From: Pedobacter sp.
GTDB taxonomy: Bacteria > Bacteroidota > Bacteroidia > Sphingobacteriales > Sphingobacteriaceae
Direction: 5' to 3'
DNA: 11,928 nt
Assembly (NCBI GenBank): GCA_030149995.1
Contig: JASLGV010000195.1
Location: forward strand, 1-11,928
Shown here: one piece after another, positions 1 through 8,391 of the stretch
Layout: the number at the start of each line of letters is the position of its first letter
Numbering within the stretch: position 1 is the first letter of the stretch
The notes under the pieces: model-generated
Told to the model about the DNA's origin: nothing
The model's input: the letters and a program-made list of their open reading frames with translations, nothing else
Databases searched by the model: none
Made by a program: the position numbers and the translations under genes

Positions 1-1554
1 AAAGAACAGATCAACTGGAAACAACACCTGAAAGCCCTGTTAACCATCAACATTGTATGGTTGTTTTATGGCTTCTTTATATTAATCAATCAACATAAAC
101 TTCCCTTAAATCCAGATGGCAACCCCAATATGAGTCCCGATCTGGCTTTCAACACCATCATTAGTTTTGTGGCCAACTGTAACCTGCAGCATTATGCCGG
201 CGAAAGCGGCGTGAGTTACCTAACCCAACAATTTGTACTGATGTTTCTGCAGTTTGTGAGTGCCGCTACCGGTATTGCTGCTGCCGTTATTCTGTTCAAA
301 GCTTTTAAAGATAAAACCACCACCGAACTGGGCAATTTCTGGGAATATTTTGTTAAAGCCATTACCCGATTGCTGTTACCACTATCGGTTATAGTAGCTT
401 TGATCCTGAGTTTTAACGGTACCCCGGCCAGTTATGCAGGCAAAGATCAGTTCATCTCGCTGCAAGGCGATACCGTACATGTTTCTCGTGGACCAGCCGC
501 CCAGATGATTGCCATTAAACACCTCGGTACAAATGGAGGTGGATATTTTGGTGCCAACTCTGCACACCCATTTGAAAACCCCAGCTACCTGACAAACATG
601 GTCGAAATCATTTCGCAAACCATTATTCCCCTTGCTATGGTTATTGCATTTGGTTATTATATAAACCGAAAAAAACTTGCCTGGATGATTTTTGGCGTCA
701 TGACTGTCGGCACTTTTATGCTGCTGCTGCCAACCATCAGTTCAGAGCTGGGCGGCAATCCGGCACTCGCCAAAATGGGGATTGCACAAACCACCGGTGC
801 CATGGAAGGCAAGGAAGTACGTTTCGGACCGGCTGCTACCGCTTACTGGAGCACTTTTACAACCGTTATCTCAACAGGTTCAGTTAACGGCATGCACGAC
901 AGTACTATGCCTTTAACAGGCTTATGGCAATTATTAGGTATGATGATTAATGCCTTTTACGGTGGTTGTGGCGTTGGTCTGTTAAACTACTTTATTTACC
1001 TCATTATAGCTGTCTTTATTTCTGGTTTAATGGTTGGACGGACCCCCGAGTTTTTGGGCCATAAAGTAGAAGCCCGCGAAATTAAAATTGCCGCCCTGGT
1101 TACCCTGCTCAGTCCGTTTTTAATCCTTGCCGGTACGGCCATAGCAAGCTATATGTTTACCAGTTATGGCAACGCACACTGGGCCGTACAACCCAAAGCC
1201 TGGTTAAACAATCCTGGTTTCCATGGCTTTTCTGAAATGCTGTACGAAATGACTTCCTCCAATGCCAATAATGGTTCAGGGTTTGAAGGATTGGGCGATG
1301 GAAATGTTTTCTGGAATCTCTCTACCGGAGTGGTTATTTTCTTAGGTCGTTTCCTTCCCATTATAGGCCCCGTTGCCATGGCCGGACTACTGGCTAAAAA
1401 GAAATTTATTCCCGTATCGGCCGGTACATTAAAAACCGATACACTCACTTTTAGCCTCATGACTTTTGCCGTAATTATCGTGTTAAATGCACTTTCATAT
1501 TTCCCTGCCCTGGCACTGGGGCCATTGGCAGAGTATTTTACCATGCTTAAATAG
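1..1554 (+). CDS. kdpA: KdpA, potassium-binding channel subunit of the Kdp K+ pump (5' end outside window)
   Basis: KdpA is the polytopic inner-membrane subunit that selects and carries K+ in the KdpFABC ATPase. The reading frame is open from base 1, so the TTG at 61 is an internal Leu codon rather than the start; 517 residues are visible and roughly 40-50 N-terminal residues lie upstream, judging from the usual length near 557. All four pore-loop regions typical of this superfamily-of-K+-transporters protein are present: P1 around 163-204 (FVANCNLQHYAGE), P2 at 529-546 (TNGGGY, followed by NSAHPFENP), P3 at 877-900 (GSVNGMHD) and P4 at 1252-1284 (TSSNANNGSGF). Hydrophobic helices alternate with these loops. 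It heads the visible kdp cluster, 72 bases before kdpB. The P1 loop carries Cys where the E. coli protein, as I recall it, has Thr. Any kdpF or regulator upstream is not visible. Identification is secure. Confidence 0.97.
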   Translation, partial: KEQINWKQHLKALLTINIVWLFYGFFILINQHKLPLNPDGNPNMSPDLAFNTIISFVANCNLQHYAGESGVSYLTQQFVLMFLQFVSAATGIAAAVILFKAFKDKTTTELGNFWEYFVKAITRLLLPLSVIVALILSFNGTPASYAGKDQFISLQGDTVHVSRGPAAQMIAIKHLGTNGGGYFGANSAHPFENPSYLTNMVEIISQTIIPLAMVIAFGYYINRKKLAWMIFGVMTVGTFMLLLPTISSELGGNPALAKMGIAQTTGAMEGKEVRFGPAATAYWSTFTTVISTGSVNGMHDSTMPLTGLWQLLGMMINAFYGGCGVGLLNYFIYLIIAVFISGLMVGRTPEFLGHKVEAREIKIAALVTLLSPFLILAGTAIASYMFTSYGNAHWAVQPKAWLNNPGFHGFSEMLYEMTSSNANNGSGFEGLGDGNVFWNLSTGVVIFLGRFLPIIGPVAMAGLLAKKKFIPVSAGTLKTDTLTFSLMTFAVIIVLNALSYFPALALGPLAEYFTMLK

Positions 1555-1563
1555 ATGAATAAA

Positions 1564-1596
1564 TGAAGTCCTGGATGACATCCATTAAAGACTTCA
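1564..1596 (+). promoter_or_regulatory. Nested hairpin between kdpA and kdpB
   Basis: The spacer holds a perfect 7-bp outer stem, TGAAGTC (1564-1570) with GACTTCA (1590-1596). Inside it is a perfect 5-bp inner stem, TGGAT (1572-1576) with ATCCA (1580-1584), closing a GAC triloop. A single C bulges on the 5' side and TTAAA on the 3' side. No T-run follows, and kdpB must be made with kdpA, so a full terminator is unlikely. A role in mRNA stability, processing or setting the KdpA:KdpB ratio is inference. Confidence 0.45.
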
Positions 1597-1626
1597 GTTA
1601 ACAATTAGAATTAAAAAATTAAACAG

Positions 1627-3654
1627 ATGAAAACCAATCATAAATTGTTCGAACCTGCCCTGCTGCAAACAGCCTTGAAACAATCTTTCATCAAGCTCGA
1701 TCCTCGTGTAATGGTTCGCAACCCGGTTATGTTTACCGTCGAAATCGGCACCTTCATCATGGCTTATGTAAGTATATATTCTTTAAGTCATCGCGGACAA
1801 GGATCTGCATTATACAATTTCTTTATCTTTCTGGTTCTGTTGCTTACTGTTTTGTTTGCCAACTTTGCCGAAGCCATTGCCGAAGCCAGGGGAAAAGCAC
1901 AGGCAGACAGCCTGCGTAAAACCCGGGCAGAAACACCTGCCAAAGTATTACTGGATAACGGTTCTATAGAAATGCGTTCGTCCAGTCAGCTTAAAAAAGG
2001 CGACATCTTTGTTTGTGAAACCGGCGACATTATCCCCACCGACGGAGAGATTATAGAAGGAATTGCTACCATCGACGAATCGGCCATTACCGGAGAATCA
2101 GCACCCGTAATCCGCGAATCGGGTGGCGATAAATCGTCGGTAACCGGTGGTACAAAAGTTTTATCTGATGAGATTAAAGTAGAAGTACGGACCGCACCCG
2201 GCGAAAGCTTCTTAGATAAAATGATTGCCTTGGTAGAAGGCGCATCGCGGCAAAAAACCCCGAACGAAGTCGCCCTGACCATTTTATTAGCCAGTTTTAC
2301 CCTGGTATTTATCATTGTGTGCGTAACCTTAAAACCTTTTGCAGATTATGCCAATACCCCGATTACCATTGCTGCGCTGATTTCCCTGTTCGTTTGTTTA
2401 ATTCCAACCACCATTGGTGGACTGTTATCAGCTATTGGGATTGCCGGAATGGACCGCGCACTGCGTGCCAATGTAATCACCAAATCAGGTAAAGCCGTTG
2501 AAACAGCCGGCGATATTGATGTGTTGCTTTTAGATAAAACCGGAACCATTACCATTGGAAACCGTAAAGCCACCAATTTTTACCCTGCTGCCGGCATAGC
2601 CACCGATGCTTTTACCGATGCCTGTGTATTGAGTTCGCTGGCAGACGAAACACCCGAAGGAAAATCAATTGTTGAACTGGCAGGCGAACAAGGTTTTCAA
2701 AATTACCGGGTACCTGAAGGTGCTGAATTTATCCGGTTTACCGCCGAAACACGTTCAAGTGGTCTGGATACCACCGATGGCCGCCGCATCAGAAAAGGCG
2801 CTTTTGATGCAATCAGAAACCTGGTCGAAAAAGCTGGGAACCTCTTCCCGGCAGATATTGAAGCCCACGTAAAAAACATTGCCACCAATGGAGGTACCCC
2901 ACTGGTGGTGGCCGAAAATGAAAAAGCTTTAGGCGTAATTGAATTGCAGGATATTATTAAAACAGGTATTAGCGAACGTTTTGAACGTTTACGCAAAATG
3001 GGTGTTAAAACCGTAATGGTTACAGGCGATAATCCTTTAACCGCTAAATATATTGCCGAAAAAGCAGGTGTAGACGATTTTATTGCCGAGGCCAAACCAG
3101 AAGATAAAATGAACTACATTAAGGATGAACAAGCTTTGGGTAAACTGGTAGCCATGATGGGCGATGGCACCAACGATGCCCCTGCGCTTGCCCAGGCAGA
3201 TGTAGGTGTGGCCATGAACAGTGGCACACAGGCAGCCAAAGAAGCAGGTAACATGGTAGACCTCGATAACGATCCAACCAAGCTGATCGAAATTGTAGAA
3301 ATCGGTAAACAGCTGCTTATTACACGTGGTACCCTAACAACCTTTTCCATTGCCAACGATGTAGCCAAGTATTTTGCCATTGTTCCGGCATTATTTATTG
3401 CCTCCATTCCGGCTTTACAAAGCTTAAACATTATGGGTTTACACTCGCCCGAAAGTGCCATTATGTCGGCTGTAATTTTCAATGCCATTATTATTCCGGT
3501 TTTAATTCCGCTGGCATTAAAAGGAGTGGCTTATAAACCCATTGGCGCAACAGCCTTGCTTCGCCGTAACCTGTTTATTTATGGAATTGGCGGTGTGGTT
3601 GCCCCTTTCATTGGCATTAAGTTAATTGATTTACTGGTAGGCTTATTTATATAA
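1627..3654 (+). CDS. kdpB: KdpB, catalytic P-type ATPase subunit of the Kdp K+ pump
   Basis: KdpB hydrolyses ATP to drive K+ import through KdpA. The 675-residue protein is full length for the family (about 680). Visible motifs are the actuator-domain TGES at residues 155-158, the phosphorylation motif DKTGT with aspartate 303, the nucleotide-binding region with VTGDNPLTA near 465, and the hinge motif GDGTNDAP at 512-519. Hydrophobic helices lie around residues 32-85, 215-275 and 570-675, as expected for a type IA P-type ATPase. Ser158 corresponds to the TGES serine whose phosphorylation inhibits E. coli KdpB, so that control is possible here, by inference. The ATG at 1627 follows an A-rich leader without a Shine-Dalgarno motif, which is normal in Bacteroidota. 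The gene ends with tandem TAATAA stops and is followed after 26 bases by kdpC. I see no damage or truncation. Confidence 0.98.
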   Translation: MKTNHKLFEPALLQTALKQSFIKLDPRVMVRNPVMFTVEIGTFIMAYVSIYSLSHRGQGSALYNFFIFLVLLLTVLFANFAEAIAEARGKAQADSLRKTRAETPAKVLLDNGSIEMRSSSQLKKGDIFVCETGDIIPTDGEIIEGIATIDESAITGESAPVIRESGGDKSSVTGGTKVLSDEIKVEVRTAPGESFLDKMIALVEGASRQKTPNEVALTILLASFTLVFIIVCVTLKPFADYANTPITIAALISLFVCLIPTTIGGLLSAIGIAGMDRALRANVITKSGKAVETAGDIDVLLLDKTGTITIGNRKATNFYPAAGIATDAFTDACVLSSLADETPEGKSIVELAGEQGFQNYRVPEGAEFIRFTAETRSSGLDTTDGRRIRKGAFDAIRNLVEKAGNLFPADIEAHVKNIATNGGTPLVVAENEKALGVIELQDIIKTGISERFERLRKMGVKTVMVTGDNPLTAKYIAEKAGVDDFIAEAKPEDKMNYIKDEQALGKLVAMMGDGTNDAPALAQADVGVAMNSGTQAAKEAGNMVDLDNDPTKLIEIVEIGKQLLITRGTLTTFSIANDVAKYFAIVPALFIASIPALQSLNIMGLHSPESAIMSAVIFNAIIIPVLIPLALKGVAYKPIGATALLRRNLFIYGIGGVVAPFIGIKLIDLLVGLFI

Positions 3655-3680
3655 TAACCATTAAACAAAAAGAAAAAATC

Positions 3681-4241
3681 ATGAAAAAGTACCTCATACA
3701 ATCTATACGCTTAACCCTGGTGCTAATCGTATTGTTATGCGTAATCTATCCCCTCGGCATTACATTGGCCGCTAAATTTTCTAAAGGAAAAGGTGATGGC
3801 GAAAAAATAACCAAAAACGGAAAAACCGTTGGTTATGCCCTGCTCGGACAATCGTTTACCAAACCCCAGTATTTTTGGGGCAGACCTTCTGCCATTGCTT
3901 ACAATGCGGCCGGTTCTGGTGGCTCCAATAAAGGCCCCTCAAACCCAGCTTATTTGAAAGAAGTGACATCCAGAATTGATACACTGCTAAAATACAACCC
4001 AGGGTTAAAAAGATCGGAAATTCCGGCCGATATGGTTACTGCTTCGGGCAGTGGCTTAGACCCGAATATTTCTGAACAAGGAGCGGCCATTCAAATAGCA
4101 CGGGTAGCCCGGATCCGAAAAATGGATGTTAAAAAAGTAAAACAACTGGTTGATATCAATACCATGAAACCATTGATGGGCTTATTCGGACCTTCTTCTG
4201 TAAATGTGCTGAAATTAAACCTGGATTTGGATAATCTTTAA
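3681..4241 (+). CDS. kdpC: KdpC, accessory subunit of the Kdp K+ pump
   Basis: KdpC is a single-span inner-membrane protein that stabilises the KdpFABC complex and raises the pump's nucleotide affinity. The 186-residue product matches the usual size of about 190. Residues 8-31 form one hydrophobic helix after the basic start MKKY, and the remainder is the large outward domain. Family landmarks are GQSFTKPQYFWGRPSA (56-71), YNAAGSGGSNKGPSNP (74-89) and DMVTASGSGLDPNIS (117-131), followed by an RVARIR segment at 141-146. The ATG at 3681 has an A-rich leader (aaaaagaaaaaatc) and no Shine-Dalgarno motif. It sits directly behind kdpB, ends in tandem TAATAA stops, and is followed after 57 bases by the porin gene, so it is very probably co-transcribed with both. 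Confidence 0.97.
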   Translation: MKKYLIQSIRLTLVLIVLLCVIYPLGITLAAKFSKGKGDGEKITKNGKTVGYALLGQSFTKPQYFWGRPSAIAYNAAGSGGSNKGPSNPAYLKEVTSRIDTLLKYNPGLKRSEIPADMVTASGSGLDPNISEQGAAIQIARVARIRKMDVKKVKQLVDINTMKPLMGLFGPSSVNVLKLNLDLDNL

Positions 4242-4298
4242 TAAAACTTATCGTGTGCGTGCAATGAAGAACACAGCATAACAAGAAGAAAAATAACC

Positions 4299-5369
4299 AT
4301 GAAAAAATTCATTCTGCCCATTTCCATCGTAACCGCATCTCTGAATGCTTTTGCTCAAGAAGAATCTAAAATAAAGTTTTCGGGCTATCTTGAAACCTAT
4401 TACACCTACGATTTTAACAAACCGGCCGGTCATAACCGGCCAGCATTTATCTATTCTCATAACCGCAGTGATGAAGTAAATGTAAACCTGGGCTTCCTGA
4501 AAGCAGCTTACAACAAGGGTCCCCTAAGGGCAAATTTTGCCCTGATGGCCGGTACCTATGCCAATGCCAACCTGGCTACCGAACCCGGAATCTTGAAAAA
4601 TGTATTTGAAGCAAACGTGGGTATCAAGCTGTCTAAAACAGAAAATCTTTGGCTGGATGCCGGCATATTCTCCTCACATATAGGTTTTGAAAGTGCCATA
4701 TCAAAAGACTGCTGGGTATTAACCCGCAACATAAGCTCCGAAAATACCCCTTACTATGAATCGGGTGCAAAAATTACTTATGGCACACGGGATGGAAAAC
4801 TGACAGCGACCCTGCTTTACCTGAACGGATGGCAACGCATTACCCGCCAGGATGGCAACAATAAACCAGCCGGCAGCCTCCAGTTAACCTGGAAACCTAA
4901 TGATAACATTACCCTGAATTACAGCAATTACCTGGGTAAAGAAACAGTAGACACGACGCAGGTAACCCGTTTCTATCACAATATTTATGGAGTCTTTCAA
5001 TTAACAAACAAGATAGGCTTAACGCTCGGTATTGATTACGGTACGCAGCAAAAAACAAATGCACAGCCGGGTAAAAACCAGGTCTTTTCTCCGGTTGCCA
5101 TTGCCCGCTATAAGTTTACCGATCAATGGGCTGTTGCAGGCAGGTTTGAATACTACAAAGATCCAAACGGCCTGTTTATTGAGACCAATACACCGCATGG
5201 GTTTAAAACCAAAGGATACAGTTTAAATATCGATTATGCCCCAATTTCAAATGCTGTTATCCGTTTAGAAGGAAAGATTTATGATGCAGACGAGAAAGTT
5301 TTTAGCCGAAACGGAAACCCGGTAAGTAACAATGCAAGCATAACGGCCAGTATGGCAATCGCTTTTTAA
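4299..5369 (+). CDS. Outer-membrane beta-barrel porin encoded inside the kdp cluster
   Basis: The 356-residue product starts with a signal peptide (MKKF, hydrophobic core, predicted cut after AFA at residue 19). The rest is rich in alternating polar/aromatic strands such as SGYLETYYTYDF, ITLNYSNYLG and WAVAGRFEYYKD, and it ends in a terminal Phe (ASMAIAF), the usual signal for outer-membrane barrel insertion. It resembles the OmpL-like/Bbp2 barrel proteins of Bacteroidota; that family name is from recall of the pattern, not a search. It lies between kdpC (57 bases) and kdpD (36 bases), in the same direction and without a visible promoter, so it is probably induced along with the pump. The likely role is letting K+ or another small solute cross the outer membrane when external K+ is scarce, which is inference from position. 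E. coli has no porin in its kdp operon. Specificity cannot be read from sequence. Confidence 0.85.
   Translation: MKKFILPISIVTASLNAFAQEESKIKFSGYLETYYTYDFNKPAGHNRPAFIYSHNRSDEVNVNLGFLKAAYNKGPLRANFALMAGTYANANLATEPGILKNVFEANVGIKLSKTENLWLDAGIFSSHIGFESAISKDCWVLTRNISSENTPYYESGAKITYGTRDGKLTATLLYLNGWQRITRQDGNNKPAGSLQLTWKPNDNITLNYSNYLGKETVDTTQVTRFYHNIYGVFQLTNKIGLTLGIDYGTQQKTNAQPGKNQVFSPVAIARYKFTDQWAVAGRFEYYKDPNGLFIETNTPHGFKTKGYSLNIDYAPISNAVIRLEGKIYDADEKVFSRNGNPVSNNASITASMAIAF
4421..4441 (+). repeat. GC-rich repeat/hairpin early in the porin gene
   Basis: ACCGGCC occurs twice as a direct repeat (4421-4427 and 4435-4441), and the first copy is part of a perfect 10-bp palindrome ACCGGCCGGT (4421-4430). 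GGCCGGT (4424-4430) also pairs perfectly with ACCGGCC (4435-4441) across a CATA loop, giving a strong 7-bp RNA hairpin about 125 bases into the coding sequence. It encodes part of the region after the signal peptide. It may simply reflect codon choice. Confidence 0.4.
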
Positions 5370-5405
5370 ACGTGGCTAAAACACAACATTCATCAACCAT
5401 TTACC

Positions 5406-6533
5406 ATGAAAGCACCTACAGATGATCCGGTACGTAACTTTCTCAACCTGGTTAAACAATCCAGGCAGGGAAAGCTTAAAATCTATATTGGAATGAGTGC
5501 CGGTGTAGGTAAAACCTACCGGATGCTGCAAGAGGCTCATGCCCTGTTGCGCAGTGGTATGGATGTGTATATTGGTTATGTAGAAACACATAACCGCGCC
5601 GAAACCCAGGCTTTGATAAACGGCCTCCCCGTTATGGCCCGTACACATATTTTTTATCGTGGCAAATCCATTGAAGAAATGGACTTACAAGGTCTGCTAC
5701 ACCGCCATCCGGAGATTGTTATTGTAGATGAACTGGCTCACACCAATGCGCCGGGCAGTAAAAATGCCAAACGCTGGCAGGATGTATTTGATTTGCTCGA
5801 AGCCGGTATCAGCGTTATATCGGCCGTAAATATTCAGCATCTGGAGAGCATCACACAAGAAATTTCGCACATTACCGGAATAGAAGTAACAGAAAGAATT
5901 CCCGATAAAATTCTGGCTATTGCCGATGAAATTGTACACATTGATTTAACCGCTGATGAGCTGATTACCCGTTTAAAAGAAGGTAAAATATACGACCCCG
6001 CCAAAATAGAAAGTGCATTGCAGAATTTTTTCCAGTCCGATAAAATCCTGCAACTCCGCGAACTGGCGCTTAAAGAAGTTATGCATCAGGTAGAACGAAA
6101 AATACAGAAAGAAGTTCCGGCCTCCATTAAATTGCGGGGCGAACGTTTTCTGGCCTGCATCTCTTCTAATGCCGATACCGCAGCAGTTGTAATCCGGAAA
6201 ACGGCCCGGCTCGCCGCTTATTACAATGCCCCCTGGATCGTCTTATATGTACAAAAAGAGGCAGAACGTTTCGATAAAATTAAGCTCTCAAAACAAAGAC
6301 ACCTGATTAATCATTTTAAACTGGCAACCGAGTTGGGCGCCGAAGTAATTAAAGCCAAAAGCAACCAGATTACACAAACCATTATAGATATAGCCACTGC
6401 TAAAGACATTACAACCGTGTGTATTGGAAAACCACACTTAAATATTTTTCAGGTTATGATGCGAACCGCAATTTTTAATCAACTCTTACGTAATTTAGCA
6501 AGTAAGGAAATTGATTTGGTTATACTCTCTTAA
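5406..6533 (+). CDS. kdpD: Short KdpD: cytosolic KdpD ATP-binding domain plus USP domain, without kinase
   Basis: In E. coli KdpD is a roughly 890-residue K+/turgor sensor kinase. This 375-residue protein matches only its N-terminal cytosolic part. The KdpD domain (about residues 20-230) has Walker A GMSAGVGKT at 29-37, Walker B with VDELAHTN at 107-114, and the family stretches YVETHNRAET and SAVNIQHLES. A universal-stress-protein (USP) domain follows from about 245 to the end, finishing at the last USP strand (EIDLVILS). There are no transmembrane helices, GAF, HisKA or HATPase domains. The stop is clean (TAATAA), and the downstream frame is a complete, different kinase, so this looks like a designed short protein, not a frameshift remnant. 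It probably senses K+ or a nucleotide signal and acts on the kinase encoded 64 bases downstream; that partnership is inference. Start ATG at 5406 is preceded by an AT-rich leader. Confidence 0.93.
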   Translation: MKAPTDDPVRNFLNLVKQSRQGKLKIYIGMSAGVGKTYRMLQEAHALLRSGMDVYIGYVETHNRAETQALINGLPVMARTHIFYRGKSIEEMDLQGLLHRHPEIVIVDELAHTNAPGSKNAKRWQDVFDLLEAGISVISAVNIQHLESITQEISHITGIEVTERIPDKILAIADEIVHIDLTADELITRLKEGKIYDPAKIESALQNFFQSDKILQLRELALKEVMHQVERKIQKEVPASIKLRGERFLACISSNADTAAVVIRKTARLAAYYNAPWIVLYVQKEAERFDKIKLSKQRHLINHFKLATELGAEVIKAKSNQITQTIIDIATAKDITTVCIGKPHLNIFQVMMRTAIFNQLLRNLASKEIDLVILS

Positions 6534-6597
6534 TAAACTAAGCAGCAAAAAATTAACGCCCAAACAGTAGCCATGAACCGACATTAAAATAAACACC

Positions 6598-8349
6598 ATG
6601 AAAATCAAAACCAAACTCCGCCTCGGATTCGGATTTCTATTCGTCCTGGTTCTTTCCTTTGGATTGATTGCCCTCTTCTTTCTGAACGAATTATCAGATA
6701 AATCAAAGGTCATCCTAAAAGATAATTACAAATCGCTTAATTATGTATCGGCCATGCGAAATGCGCTCGATATAAATCCGGGTATGCACTCTTCACAAAA
6801 TGCTTCTCTGTTTAAATTGAACCTGGATAAGGAACTTAAAAACGTTACCGAACCCGGCGAGAAAGCTGCCGCAGAAAACCTGGCAACTACATATAAAACT
6901 TTTATGGTTGCCCAATCAGTCGATGAACGTTTACAGGCCGAGAAAAACATCCGGATGGCTTTACAAACCATAGAACAGGTAAACTTGCAGGCCATTTACC
7001 ATAAAAATGAACTTGCCAATGCCGCCTCCAGCCGCGCCAACCTGTACATCGTAATTGCCGCTACCATTGCCTTCATCATCCTGTTTACATTTATCATCAA
7101 TTTCCCCGGTTTTGTAGCCAACCCACTGGCCGAATTCAGTTCGGCAATCCGCCAGATCAGCCGCAAAAATTACAAACAACGCCTGCACTTTAACAACCAG
7201 GATGAGTTTACCGAACTGGCCCATGCATTTAATGCGATGGTTCTGAAACTAAACGAATGGGAAAACAGCAATCTTTCAAAAATTAAATCAGAGAAATTAC
7301 GTATTGAGGCCATAATTGCGCAAATGCAGGATGCCATTATTGGTTTAAATGAGCAGGGCGAAATTTTATTCCTAAACCACCTGGCCGCCAAACTGATCCA
7401 TGTAGATGCCGAAAAAGTTATCGGACAGAATGCAACAGACCTGATGCAAAAAAATGAGTTGCTCAAACGCATTATCAAACCCAACACCAATGATAAAACC
7501 CTTAAAATTTATGCAGACGAACGGGAATCTTATTTCCTGTTAGAAAGCAGGGAAATTATTATTCCCAATTATGAAGAACCAGATGAAAGCACGCTGATTG
7601 AAACCACCCGATCGGTCGGAAATGTTTACATTCTAAAAAACATTACACAATTTAAAGAGCTCGACGAAGCCAAAACAAATTTTATTGCAACCGTTTCGCA
7701 CGAATTAAAAACGCCGCTGTCATCTATTAAGATGAGCTTAAAGTTACTGAAAGACAACCGCGTTGGAACAATAAACGAAGAACAGCTGGCACTAATTGAA
7801 AATATACAGGAAGATAGCAACAGGCTTTTAAAAATAACCGGCGAATTGCTCGACCTTTCTCAGGCAGAAACCGGGAACCTGAAACTTACCTTTTCGCTCA
7901 CCCCGCCCGAAGAAATTGTACAGTATGCAATCGATGCGGTTAAATTCCAGGCGGCACAGAAATCCATTGAACTGGAACTGAACTGTGCAGATGAGCTGCC
8001 ACAAGTAAATGCCGATGTACAAAAAACGGCCTGGGTACTGGTTAACTTCCTTTCCAATGCCTTGCGATACAGCTCAGAAAAATCAAAAGTAATTATTAAC
8101 GTTGCCCGTAAAGATAAACACGTCGAATTTTCTGTGCAGGATTTTGGAAAGGGAATTGATGAAAAATATCAAAAACGTTTGTTCGACAGGTACTTCCAGG
8201 TACCCACAGACGGACAAAACAAATCAGGCTCCGGCCTGGGACTTGCCATTTCCAAAGATTTTATTGAAGCCGAAAAAGGAAATATATGGGTAGAAAGTGC
8301 CATTGGCGAAGGCAGCCGCTTTTGTTTTACCCTACCGGTAGAAGTGTAA
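6598..8349 (+). CDS. Membrane sensor histidine kinase (KinB-like sensor, HAMP, PAS, HisKA, HATPase) at the end of the kdp cluster
   Basis: The 583-residue protein is a classical two-component sensor kinase. Helix 1 spans about residues 9-30. The periplasmic part (about 31-145) begins with ILKDNYKSLNYVSAMRNALD, which resembles the KinB-type four-helix sensor. Helix 2 is at about 148-172, HAMP at about 173-225, and a PAS domain at about 235-345. HisKA has the phospho-acceptor His368 in VSHELKTPL. The HATPase domain shows the N box with Asn487 (NFLSNALRYS), G1 DFGKGI at 515-520 and G2 GSGLGLAIS at 544-552. All catalytic landmarks are intact. It lies 64 bases behind the short kdpD in the same direction, so it probably supplies the kinase activity that KdpD lacks here. 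No response regulator follows; the next gene is unrelated. A four-codon reading frame (MNRH, 6573-6587) precedes the ATG and is probably chance. Confidence 0.93.
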   Translation: MKIKTKLRLGFGFLFVLVLSFGLIALFFLNELSDKSKVILKDNYKSLNYVSAMRNALDINPGMHSSQNASLFKLNLDKELKNVTEPGEKAAAENLATTYKTFMVAQSVDERLQAEKNIRMALQTIEQVNLQAIYHKNELANAASSRANLYIVIAATIAFIILFTFIINFPGFVANPLAEFSSAIRQISRKNYKQRLHFNNQDEFTELAHAFNAMVLKLNEWENSNLSKIKSEKLRIEAIIAQMQDAIIGLNEQGEILFLNHLAAKLIHVDAEKVIGQNATDLMQKNELLKRIIKPNTNDKTLKIYADERESYFLLESREIIIPNYEEPDESTLIETTRSVGNVYILKNITQFKELDEAKTNFIATVSHELKTPLSSIKMSLKLLKDNRVGTINEEQLALIENIQEDSNRLLKITGELLDLSQAETGNLKLTFSLTPPEEIVQYAIDAVKFQAAQKSIELELNCADELPQVNADVQKTAWVLVNFLSNALRYSSEKSKVIINVARKDKHVEFSVQDFGKGIDEKYQKRLFDRYFQVPTDGQNKSGSGLGLAISKDFIEAEKGNIWVESAIGEGSRFCFTLPVEV

Positions 8350-8391
8350 ATATGAAGGTGAAAAAAGCAATATTCAAACTTTTACATTTTA

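Noticed and set aside
61..63. TTG as the start of kdpA
   Set aside because: The frame is open back to base 1 and the upstream residues fit KdpA, so it is an internal Leu codon and the gene is cut by the window edge.
1164..1604. 146-codon open frame opposite kdpA
   Set aside because: It lies antisense within a clear kdpA coding region, has no recognisable domain and no promoter; it is a shadow.
2703..3488. Long antisense open frames within kdpB
   Set aside because: These are shadows of the strongly coding kdpB frame, with Ser/Ala/Pro-rich translations of no known type.
6573..6587. Four-codon upstream reading frame (MNRH) before the histidine kinase
   Set aside because: It is too short to judge, and nothing else in the spacer suggests an attenuator; chance is the simplest explanation.
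6531..6600. Frameshift or broken full-length KdpD
   Set aside because: The short KdpD ends at a domain boundary with tandem stops, and the downstream gene has its own start, membrane sensor and complete kinase domains that do not continue the E. coli KdpD layout.
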